Below are positions 10,501 to 16,754 of a DNA stretch of 19,972 nucleotides, in pieces. The first letter of the stretch is position 1. Each line of letters begins with the position of its first letter. The stretch covers positions 1 through 19,972 of the forward strand of contig JABANP010000739.1 in assembly GCA_013115135.1 (NCBI GenBank). The letters are read 5' to 3'. Position numbers and translations under genes: made by a program. A model generated the notes under the pieces. It searched no databases. It saw only the letters and a program-made list of their open reading frames with translations, and was not told the DNA's origin. The DNA comes from Perkinsus olseni. Its lineage: Eukaryota; Perkinsozoa; Perkinsida; Perkinsidae.

Positions 10501-10788
10501 AGAAGATGAGGAAGAGGAAGAAGAAGTCGAATCTCGATCTTGGACAACCGTTATGATATCAGGGTCCTTACAAGTACCGTCACCAGCATCTACTAGGCCC
10601 TGGGCTTGACAGTAACCACCATCATCATCTTCGACTAGTTCAGTCTCCTCAATCTCGCCGTCCATACCCGCATCTTGAGCATCAGCCAAGGACCCTTCCG
10701 GTCCCAGGAATAGTAGTAGTAGAAGAGGGAGTAGCAGGAGCAGCAGCAGCCTTCGGCGAGCAACCCAGGCAGTTTGGCATGCGCTCAT
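7548..10788 (-). CDS. ER membrane protein: PERK/IRE1-type luminal sensor fused to PI4-kinase-like domain
   Basis: Exon 1 is 10788-9550 and exon 2 is 9482-7548, split by a 67-nt phase-0 GT-AG intron; 1057 aa if it ends at the TGA at 7550-7548. Residues 1-36: Arg then poly-Leu signal sequence. ~87-116: poly-Ser. ~135-450: luminal domain with SLVDGRLIAFDGCGTKLWTY, IVPALDGTVYIV, THLPTLLEDMVSVAPFYS, VDFSSSRVQWHL, EEVWRASYVEF and SPVVAVFAVV, the repeat pattern of the IRE1/PERK stress-sensing domain. A Gly/Arg-rich stretch follows, then one membrane helix (~585-606, IVLVFLLGLMGLGAVVYRFI). After an acidic linker, ~700-900 reads as PI4K type II/gamma-like: GGVLFL (716), IFRNPK, TDAHEDN (~822-828, catalytic Asp/Asn), FDLG (~840-843, metal site), then W..NPLLLDAPFT and YLKSLD. 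The HRD and DFG motifs of a normal PERK kinase and an IRE1 RNase domain are not seen. The usual FKP lysine is replaced or shifted (FRNPK), so activity is uncertain. Confidence 0.8.
7756..8123 (-). repeat. 368-bp direct repeat, copy B (within kinase gene)
   Basis: Ungapped partner of 988-1355 in the same orientation. Here it is an integral part of the sensor-kinase exon 2, coding for the end of the kinase-like domain (WHENPLLLDAPFT onward) and a basic, Pro/Ser-rich C-terminal region. This copy is continuous with the rest of the kinase, so it is probably nearer the original locus. Confidence 0.85.
10458..10526. repeat. GAT/GAG/GAA trinucleotide run coding poly-Ser on minus strand
   Basis: Imperfect GAT, GAG and GAA triplets on the plus strand read as TCA/TCC/TCT-type serine codons (about two dozen, one Ala) in the N-terminal part of the sensor-kinase protein. 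Such a run is likely to vary in length between alleles. Confidence 0.8.
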
Positions 10789-11179
10789 GCGGGTCCCTAA
10801 AAACTTCTCATTCTAACAAGAACAACATAGTTGTGACCGCTCGCCCCACTAAACAGCAAGTCCAGAGACGGGGAATTCAAGCGAAAGTGCAAGTATCAGA
10901 CGATGCACATGGAGCACATCAGAAACCGTTGTGCGGGTAAATGACAAGGTCAATACCGGTGGTTGCTATTGCCAACGATAATTCCACCGACTGGAAAGCC
11001 GTGTAAATTACCACCTGCGCTGCCTCCCGACCCCGGGCGAAGACTACTGCCGTCAATGATGCGGTACTCGATAGATTGTTACAGACCGGAAGAGCGTTGC
11101 TCATCATCAACGCAAATCAGCATAACCTTGATCATGAAACTCATATGACGGAGACAAGTCTTATAAAGTTAACGCCAGC
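10789..11179. other. 391-bp spacer between CNBP-like gene end and sensor-kinase start
   Basis: Both flanking genes are on the minus strand, so this holds the 3' UTR of the zinc-knuckle gene and the 5' UTR and promoter of the sensor-kinase gene. I see no other gene or clear motif. Confidence 0.4.
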
Positions 11180-11722
11180 TCAACCACTGGGGCAATTGCG
11201 TGCCAAGTGTCCGGGTTGTCCACAGTTGAAGCAATTCCTTCCACCTCCACCTGAGGACAGTCACCCTCGCGAGAGGCGAGGACAAAGGGCTCTTACGGTT
11301 AGTGTTCTCCTTGCCATTCTCATCATTAGGGCAGTCACGTGCGAGGTGTCCAGGCTGACCGCAACGGAAACAGTTCCTGCTGTCAGCGGATGGGCAGTCC
11401 CTGAACACAATCACGTTCATGACGACGACCATTTTCGCCGTTATTAATGCGCTACCTTGCGAAGTGGCCAACTTTCTGGCACTTAAAGCAAGGCCTCTCA
11501 TTGGTCTGCTCGTTGGGGCAGTCTCGAGCGAGGTGATCTGGCTGCCCACAGTTGTAGCAATTCTGTGGGCGACGACGGGTTTGCTGAATCCATGGAGATC
11601 GGCAACCATCACAGGCCGGATTAACGTACCGCATCATCCTCAAATCTTCGAGGGCAGTCCCTGGCAAAGTGCCCCTGCTCATTGCATATGAAGCATGTCT
11701 GAGAGTGGACGGCAGCGGCCAT
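11180..11722 (-). CDS. CNBP/Gis2-like protein with five CCHC zinc knuckles
   Basis: Single-stranded nucleic-acid-binding protein of the CNBP/Gis2/HexBP type, whose members bind mRNA or G-rich single strands and affect translation; the exact role here is inference. Four exons: 11722-11630, 11583-11456, 11400-11297, 11250-11180, with GT-AG introns of 46, 55 and 46 nt; 131 aa. Five C-x2-C-x4-H-x4-C knuckles: CFICNEQGHFARDC, CYNCGQPDHLARDC, CFKCQKVGHFARDC (split by intron 2), CFRCGQPGHLARDC, CFNCGQPGHLARNC. Linkers are short and basic or acidic, and there is no other domain. All exon phases fit, and the protein ends right after the last knuckle (NCPSG). Retroviral-type Gag knuckles look similar, but the introns and five-knuckle layout without capsid sequence favour a host gene, despite the retrotransposon 460 bp upstream. 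Confidence 0.92.
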
Positions 11723-11781
11723 GTTAGCAGGACACTCTAAAGTGCTGAGAGACTGAACGGACAGAGGCAAGGGTAGACGGT

Positions 11782-11831
11782 GAAAATCTAAGCGAGAGGG
11801 CGAAAATTTAAGCGAGAGGGCGAAAATCTAA
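11782..11831. repeat. 20-bp tandem repeat, about 2.5 copies
   Basis: Unit GAAAATCTAAGCGAGAGGGC at 11782-11801, again at 11802-11821 with one change, and a half copy at 11822-11831. It lies upstream of the zinc-knuckle gene start, so it could be in its promoter or 5' UTR. Confidence 0.85.
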
Positions 11832-11907
11832 AGAAGGAGAAAAACTGAAGAAAAAAAGACCTAGTGGAGTACTGACCGTAACCCCCGTCAACCCGAAACC
11901 CGACTCA

Positions 11908-11926
11908 GGTCGCCCTTCGGGCGACC
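11908..11926. other. Perfect 8-bp hairpin, 3-nt loop
   Basis: GGTCGCCC and GGGCGACC flank TTC. The surrounding ~60 bases repeat AACCCGAA-type words. Two similar blocks containing CTTTAGAAA lie at 12017-12055. All this is in the spacer before the retrotransposon; function unknown. Confidence 0.6.
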
Positions 11927-12174
11927 ATCACCTCAAACCCGAAGGCCTAGGGTTATAGGTCATAGGTTATCCGAGAGTCAAAAGCGTAGTCCCAATCCTC
12001 TCCCGGGCGAGCGCGAAACTTCTTTAGAAAATGGCAACTTTCTTTAGAAATATGGTTTTTCCCCAGAGGCAAGGGTTTCATTCCTTGGAACGCAGGAACG
12101 CAATTGAGTAAATGCAAGATCATGTAAGTAAGCAAGCTGATCTTTAATCGCTGTTCGACCGCGCCCGATACCAT

Positions 12175-12184
12175 AATTTTCCCT
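12175..12184. repeat. Left target-site duplication of the retrotransposon
   Basis: AATTTTCCCT here and again at 16678-16687. The first two bases could belong to the TTGAA tail at the right end, so the certain duplication is 8 bp (12177-12184). The ribozyme-like fold starts at the next base. Confidence 0.75.
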
Positions 12185-12252
12185 CCCCCACAGGTCCTTA
12201 CGCGTCAGCGTCGCGTGGGGGTGGCCGGCTTTGCCGGTACGAAGTAGGGACC
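12185..12252 (+). ncRNA. Predicted HDV-like self-cleaving ribozyme at retrotransposon 5' end
   Basis: All helices of the nested double pseudoknot can be drawn. P1: 12185-12191 (CCCCCAC) with 12215-12221 (GTGGGGG), 7 bp. P2: 12193-12199 (GGTCCTT) with 12246-12252 (AGGGACC), one G-U. P3: 12202-12204 with 12212-12214. P1.1: 12205-12207 (TCA) with 12222-12224 (TGG). P4: 12225-12229 (CCGGC) with 12233-12237 (GCCGG), loop TTT. J4/2 at 12238-12245 contains C12240 followed by GAA, as around catalytic C75 of HDV. Predicted cleavage is between 12184 and 12185, exactly where the target duplication ends. R2- and L1Tc-type elements are known to use such ribozymes to release their 5' ends. Two cautions: P1 starts with C rather than the usual G, and one or two bases are unpaired between P2 and P3. 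Confidence 0.8.
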
Positions 12253-12473
12253 GAACCTGCCACACTCATACGTTCCCCTTGCTGGTAACTGGGTGCTGGT
12301 GAGGCGACCAACCCTACCTCATAACTCTCACAGTAGCGTCTTTCGTAAGACAGCGTCTAGAATGCGTCGGCCGGATTGTTCTCTCTCACTCATTCATAGT
12401 CGATGATTCTCACTCTCTCTACTGCGATTCCCCTCTTCCTCTTTTTTACTTGTATCATCTACTACCTGTCATT

Positions 12474-14540
12474 ATGCCACACCACTATCGTACTCGCAAG
12501 CTGCCACGACGACCAGCAGATGGACAGAAGCCCCTCTCTATCTTATCCTACAACATAAATGGTCTAGTGGGTAGTAAATGGGAGCTACTCCAATACTTAC
12601 GTTACGTCAAGCCTGATGTCGTCTGCTTGCAAGAAACTCATCATGGTGAGCTCAGTACCCTCAAGTTCAGAGGATATCAGACGTTTCACATTCTGGGAGA
12701 ACAACTTCCACCGTCTCCAACAGCACCACCCTCACGGCGAGGGCGCAGGAGTAGTGGCTTGGTGACCCTAGTTCGCCAACCTCTCCAAAGCCGTCGAGCA
12801 ATGGTGGTTCCATTATCTGCTACTAACTATGAGTACTCTGCTTTGGGCGTACACCTTACGCCTCCCTCTGGGACCAGTCTGACGGTCACCAACTTATATG
12901 TCCGTCCAACAGCTTCCTCTTTAGACCACATTCCACTACCCGAGCTGCCACGTCATAATAGTCTACTAGTGGGTGACGTGAACGCCCATCATCCCACCTG
13001 GTCTCCAGACCACCAACTCCAACCTGATCCACGAGGATGTGCTATCTCGGACTGGCTACGACAACATCATCATCGATGCCTGTGTTCCGTTACAGACCCA
13101 CCAACCTATTTTGGCCCTCGTGGTACTTCGACTATCGATATCGCGGCTCTGAGTAAGGACCTGCTTCCGACAGCCACCCGCAGAGTCCTAGACAATGCAT
13201 TGGCAGCCTCGGATCATCTACCGGCCCTGGTTCGTGTGCGTAGTACCTCACAGTTCGCAAAAAGGGGTGGTTCAAAGCCAACTCATACGTTCTGGAATTT
13301 TAAGCGTGCGGATTGGAAAAAATATCGTAGCGTCCTTGATTCCCAGTTAGAGAATATTGATTGGAACCTCTCCGTCTCTCGATTGCATACGGCTTTACTC
13401 CACGCCTTTAAAACTGCAGCGAAAGCAAGTATCCCTCGTGGCAGTATGCCAGCCGCGAAATACTTCTGGAATACGACTCTGAATGACTTGCGTCTTAGCA
13501 AGAATCGGATCCGGCGTGCTATTATTCGTCGTCAAGAATCGGGATTACCATATGACCGCCTTCAATCTACCCTCCGGCGTGTTTCACATAAGTATTATTC
13601 TACCATTCGATCAGCAAAATTGAAGGCGTGGAAATCTTTTACTAGTAAATTATCTACAGGTTCACGTAAGATTTGGAAGGTAGTCAAATCTATGAGTTTA
13701 GGATGTACGGTCACACAGGGAGTTGATGTTGAGGGAGAGGTTGGTATCTCAGCTGCGAACAAGTATGCTACCTATTTAACTCACGACATCTACAGGAGCA
13801 GACTTTCTACTACTACCAAGTCGTTATGGCGGCGACGGGCACATCATGCTGAACGATTTAAATGCTGGTCTTCTGAGCAAGCAAACGTCCTGCAGTTCTG
13901 TCAGCTTTCTGAAGCACAACTCCTAGCCCACCATCAATCGTCACCCTTCTCATTAGAGGAATATAAGCGAGCTCTACATCGCCTAAAAACCACTTCGGCC
14001 CCTGGTCCGGATGACCTTCCTACTAAGCTGTTACGTGAGGCTTCCGACCGAGGACACACCTCTTGTCTTGACCTCATTAACAAATGTTATGCTACTGCCC
14101 AAGTCCCCCATCACTGGCGACAAGGCCGAGTGGTGCTGCTCCGCAAGAAACCTCCCCGCTCCTTAGCAACCCCCTGTGCTGACTATAGGCCTATTTGCGT
14201 AACTAATCTTCTTGCTCGCTTAGTGGAAAATATGATCCTTTACAGGATAGAAATAGGCCTCGAACGGGTACCCCCCCAAGTAAGCCCCATCAGCCCGTAT
14301 CAATTTGGGTTTAGGCCGGGTAGAAGCACTGAAGAAGAGCTATCCTATCTTAGTGATGAAATTCGTTTAGCAACTTCTCACCGGAAATTGGTTGGTCTCG
14401 TTAGCTTGGACCTGCGGAAAGCATACGATACCTGCGACTTAGACGTGTTAGAGGCCCGGCTTTTTGAGGGGGCACCAGCTATAAACTTCTCCGGTTTCTC
14501 AGGGCGTTTCTGCGAGGGCGCAAATTCTATGTCGACATAA
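12474..14540 (+). CDS. Retrotransposon polyprotein, first part: AP endonuclease and N-terminal RT
   Basis: I start at the ATG at 12474; the frame is open from 12450 but has only a TTG there. Endonuclease motifs in order: ILSYNINGL (~res 22-30), LQETHH (~51), GDVNAHHPTW (~166), STIDIAA, and ASDHLPAL (~246), so all main active-site residues of the APE fold are present. A basic linker follows, then reverse transcriptase from ~res 509: SAPGPDDLPTKLL, DYRPICVTNLLARLVE, YQFGFRPGRSTEEEL, and motif A in LVSLDLRKAYDT. The frame then meets a run of five G at 14468-14472; beyond it the +1-register reading (NFSGFSGRFCEG...) is nonsense and stops at 14540, while the RT continues in the -1 frame. Nicks target DNA and primes reverse transcription. 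Confidence 0.9.
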   Translation: MPHHYRTRKLPRRPADGQKPLSILSYNINGLVGSKWELLQYLRYVKPDVVCLQETHHGELSTLKFRGYQTFHILGEQLPPSPTAPPSRRGRRSSGLVTLVRQPLQSRRAMVVPLSATNYEYSALGVHLTPPSGTSLTVTNLYVRPTASSLDHIPLPELPRHNSLLVGDVNAHHPTWSPDHQLQPDPRGCAISDWLRQHHHRCLCSVTDPPTYFGPRGTSTIDIAALSKDLLPTATRRVLDNALAASDHLPALVRVRSTSQFAKRGGSKPTHTFWNFKRADWKKYRSVLDSQLENIDWNLSVSRLHTALLHAFKTAAKASIPRGSMPAAKYFWNTTLNDLRLSKNRIRRAIIRRQESGLPYDRLQSTLRRVSHKYYSTIRSAKLKAWKSFTSKLSTGSRKIWKVVKSMSLGCTVTQGVDVEGEVGISAANKYATYLTHDIYRSRLSTTTKSLWRRRAHHAERFKCWSSEQANVLQFCQLSEAQLLAHHQSSPFSLEEYKRALHRLKTTSAPGPDDLPTKLLREASDRGHTSCLDLINKCYATAQVPHHWRQGRVVLLRKKPPRSLATPCADYRPICVTNLLARLVENMILYRIEIGLERVPPQVSPISPYQFGFRPGRSTEEELSYLSDEIRLATSHRKLVGLVSLDLRKAYDTCDLDVLEARLFEGAPAINFSGFSGRFCEGANSMST

Positions 14541-16552
14541 ATGGTGCTCACTCCACGTGGCGCAAGCAACGCCAAGGCCTCCCACAAGGAGCAGTGCTCT
14601 CCCCCATCTTGTGGGCAATTTACATCAATCCTCTGCTTACGCTCCTGTCCAACCTCAAAGAGCGGGCACCGGATGACCTCAGGCTAGCTGGGTTCTGCGC
14701 CTATGCAGATGACATCCTCTTCTGGTGTGAAGGCGATACCCAACGAGAAGTAGATCGAAAAATCAATTTCACAATTTCCCACATAGAACAGTGGCTCTCC
14801 GACAACGGAATGTTATTAGCAGAAGATAAAGTGGGTCTTATCTATTTCCGGGGTCGAAAACGGACTGACATACAAAAATATCAGATATTGATCAACAACA
14901 CCTATATAGATCCCGTCGAAAAATTGGTCATCCTCGGAATTACATTCGATGATCGTCTACACTGGGAGGCGCAAATCCGAAAAATTCGTGGGAAATGTGC
15001 TTCTAAAGTTGGCGTCTTGAGCCGGCTGTCGGACACCCCCCTTGTGACTATGAGGCAACTTTTCACACAGTTCGTCCTCCCCATCCTGACTTATGGAAGC
15101 ACGGCTTGGGCTTTTGGGCTTTCGAAGGACCGTTGGAGCTTACTAGAAGGAGCCTACTCCCGTGCGGTGAAGACCATCCTTGGCTGCAGCATTCTCACCA
15201 ATGCTGGTCACACGAAGCGTCTCTTAGATGTCCCTGAACTCACGGTACTACTCACTACCCACTGGGACAATCTCATCAATAGATTGACCAGACTGCCCAC
15301 GGCAACGTCGATACCTCTCCACCGGTTGCCCTCGACTCCCACGACTACCACCCCTACCTGGTATCATGAGGACTATGGTATCCCGGTGATCCGGTCGTTA
15401 CATTCTTTCTCAGATTATGTAACCGTTACATCTCCTCAGATCATTCTATACAATTGTCTTTCAGATCATAACCTTCGTCTCTATTATAACCCACCACTTC
15501 GCCTTTGGGGATGTTCCGGGGTACTTCCCCTCCACCTGACCCTGGAGAGTGAGCTTCCGCCCGAGCCGGAGGGACAGGATTATAAATTGGCGATACTCCA
15601 GAAATTTGACGACTACCGTCTAGACCACTACAATCTATTACTAGTGGATGCGTCCCATAAGTACTTAGGCGGAGTTGGACACGACTGCAGGGCAGGATAT
15701 GCATGGACCCTGCTTCTCAACGAGGCCTCACCGCAAGCACCACAGTACTATCAGGGAGAAGGGCCCCTTAGCAATCACATCCAATCATCTACAGAGGCAG
15801 AGATGGTGGGAATAACCAGAGCAGTTACAGATGTCCTACAGCTCCCACACTGTGTCCAGCACCTAGCCAAGTCTAACAAGCTCCTGATCATCAACGATAA
15901 TAAGGGAGTTCTACAACTTCTCAATGAGGGCTGGATCCAGAACTCGTCTCTACGGCAAATTGTATGGGAATGTCTAGACACGCTGCTCCTTCTACGTCAC
16001 CACCTTCAACACTTGGCGGGTAGTGACCCAATCCTGGCAGCTCTCTGGATCAAGGCTCACGTCGGCCTCGCCCTACACGACGACGTCGATCAACGAGCTA
16101 AGCATCAACTACTATTGGCACCGCTAGAGCTGACCGAGTCCTGGGCAAGTGCACTCACTCGACTACATCGTCGAAAATCGATAACCTGGAACAGCACTCA
16201 GTCCCGTCTACCCGGCGAGGCCTTTATGCCTGGTGGGTCCTACTCCTGGAGCACCGATGTAATCCATTCTATGTCCCTCGGGCGTCCGGAACAATGCTTG
16301 CTCTACCGTCTCAGACTAGGAGTCCTACCTTTCTTTCACCCCGTAACGTGCCCTTTATGCCATTCTGCCACGTATACCATTTCACATTTATTGCTTGTCT
16401 GTCCCGTCTTAGCCTCTTATCGGCCACACGGCTGGCCGCCACAGACTCGAGATAGTGATACAGATCGTCGTCTCGCACTTCTTCTCTATTCCACTGAGGA
16501 GATGCTTCGCACCACACTTTCTCTTGCTACTCATTCAGGATGTAAACTGTAA
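14471..16552 (+). CDS. Retrotransposon polyprotein, second part: RT core, RNase H, Cys/His cluster
   Basis: Continues the RT in the -1 frame relative to the first part. From GGC at 14471: TSYKLLRFLRAFLRG, then motif B QGLPQGAVLSP, motif C CAYADDILFW (catalytic Asp pair), and a thumb region. RNase H follows at about 15640-16110 with LLLVDAS (first Asp), SSTEAEMVG (Glu), LIINDNKG (Asp) and IKAHVGLALHDDVDQRAK (last Asp region). A C-terminal CPLCHSATYTISHLLLVCP cluster precedes the stop at 16550-16552; clusters of this kind follow RNase H in many such elements. There is no start codon of its own at the junction, so expression needs either a -1 frameshift at the G run or an intact parent copy. Confidence 0.88.
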   Translation, partial: GTSYKLLRFLRAFLRGRKFYVDINGAHSTWRKQRQGLPQGAVLSPILWAIYINPLLTLLSNLKERAPDDLRLAGFCAYADDILFWCEGDTQREVDRKINFTISHIEQWLSDNGMLLAEDKVGLIYFRGRKRTDIQKYQILINNTYIDPVEKLVILGITFDDRLHWEAQIRKIRGKCASKVGVLSRLSDTPLVTMRQLFTQFVLPILTYGSTAWAFGLSKDRWSLLEGAYSRAVKTILGCSILTNAGHTKRLLDVPELTVLLTTHWDNLINRLTRLPTATSIPLHRLPSTPTTTTPTWYHEDYGIPVIRSLHSFSDYVTVTSPQIILYNCLSDHNLRLYYNPPLRLWGCSGVLPLHLTLESELPPEPEGQDYKLAILQKFDDYRLDHYNLLLVDASHKYLGGVGHDCRAGYAWTLLLNEASPQAPQYYQGEGPLSNHIQSSTEAEMVGITRAVTDVLQLPHCVQHLAKSNKLLIINDNKGVLQLLNEGWIQNSSLRQIVWECLDTLLLLRHHLQHLAGSDPILAALWIKAHVGLALHDDVDQRAKHQLLLAPLELTESWASALTRLHRRKSITWNSTQSRLPGEAFMPGGSYSWSTDVIHSMSLGRPEQCLLYRLRLGVLPFFHPVTCPLCHSATYTISHLLLVCPVLASYRPHGWPPQTRDSDTDRRLALLLYSTEEMLRTTLSLATHSGCKL

Positions 16553-16649
16553 TATTGTTCTTGGTCGACCTCACCGCGCCCACGACCCACTTGCGCGGAT
16601 TGTGTGAATGGGCGATAAGCTATATGCTTGTAATGCCCGGCAATAAAGT

Positions 16650-16679
16650 TTGAATTGAATTGAATTGAATTGAATTGAA
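16650..16679 (+). repeat. (TTGAA)6 tail of the retrotransposon
   Basis: Six perfect pentamers directly after CAATAAAG, replacing a poly(A) tail, as in non-LTR elements that end in short simple repeats. Confidence 0.9.
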
Positions 16680-16687
16680 TTTTCCCT
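16678..16687. repeat. Right target-site duplication
   Basis: AATTTTCCCT, matching 12175-12184. It ends 67 bp before the carboxypeptidase start codon. Confidence 0.75.
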
Positions 16688-16754
16688 ACTCCCCTGTCGG
16701 ACTATATTCTTCGATAGTTCTGAACTCAATCATCCTCACTGCACTATTGTAATA

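Larger units (their letters stand above)
12185..16679 (+). mobile_element. Non-LTR retrotransposon (endonuclease-RT-RNase H type), near full length
   Basis: A ~4.5-kb element on the plus strand. It has an HDV-like ribozyme at the 5' edge, a ~220-nt leader, then one long coding unit: AP endonuclease, reverse transcriptase, RNase H and a C-terminal Cys/His cluster. The 3' UTR contains CAATAAA just before six TTGAA units. It is flanked by an 8-10 bp direct repeat (12175-12184, 16678-16687). No LTRs are seen. RNase H plus APE with a simple-sequence tail fits the I/Ingi/R1-like superfamilies broadly; I would not assign a clade without a tree. The only visible lesion is one frame break at 14468-14472. 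Intact boundaries and a clean target duplication suggest a recent insertion. No separate Gag-like ORF is seen. Confidence 0.9.

Noticed and set aside
7548..10788. Calling the gene plain PERK or IRE1
   Set aside because: No HRD, DFG or RNase-domain signature is visible; the cytosolic motifs fit PI4K-like kinases better.
11908..11926. Hairpin as a rho-independent-type terminator
   Set aside because: The window is clearly eukaryotic and no T-run follows the stem.
12450..12473. Extended start of the retrotransposon ORF at 12450
   Set aside because: That codon is TTG; the first ATG in frame is at 12474 and all family motifs lie after it.
12474..16552. A Gag-like ORF for the retrotransposon in the CCHC gene at 11180-11722
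   Set aside because: That gene is on the opposite strand, has three introns and lies outside the target duplication.
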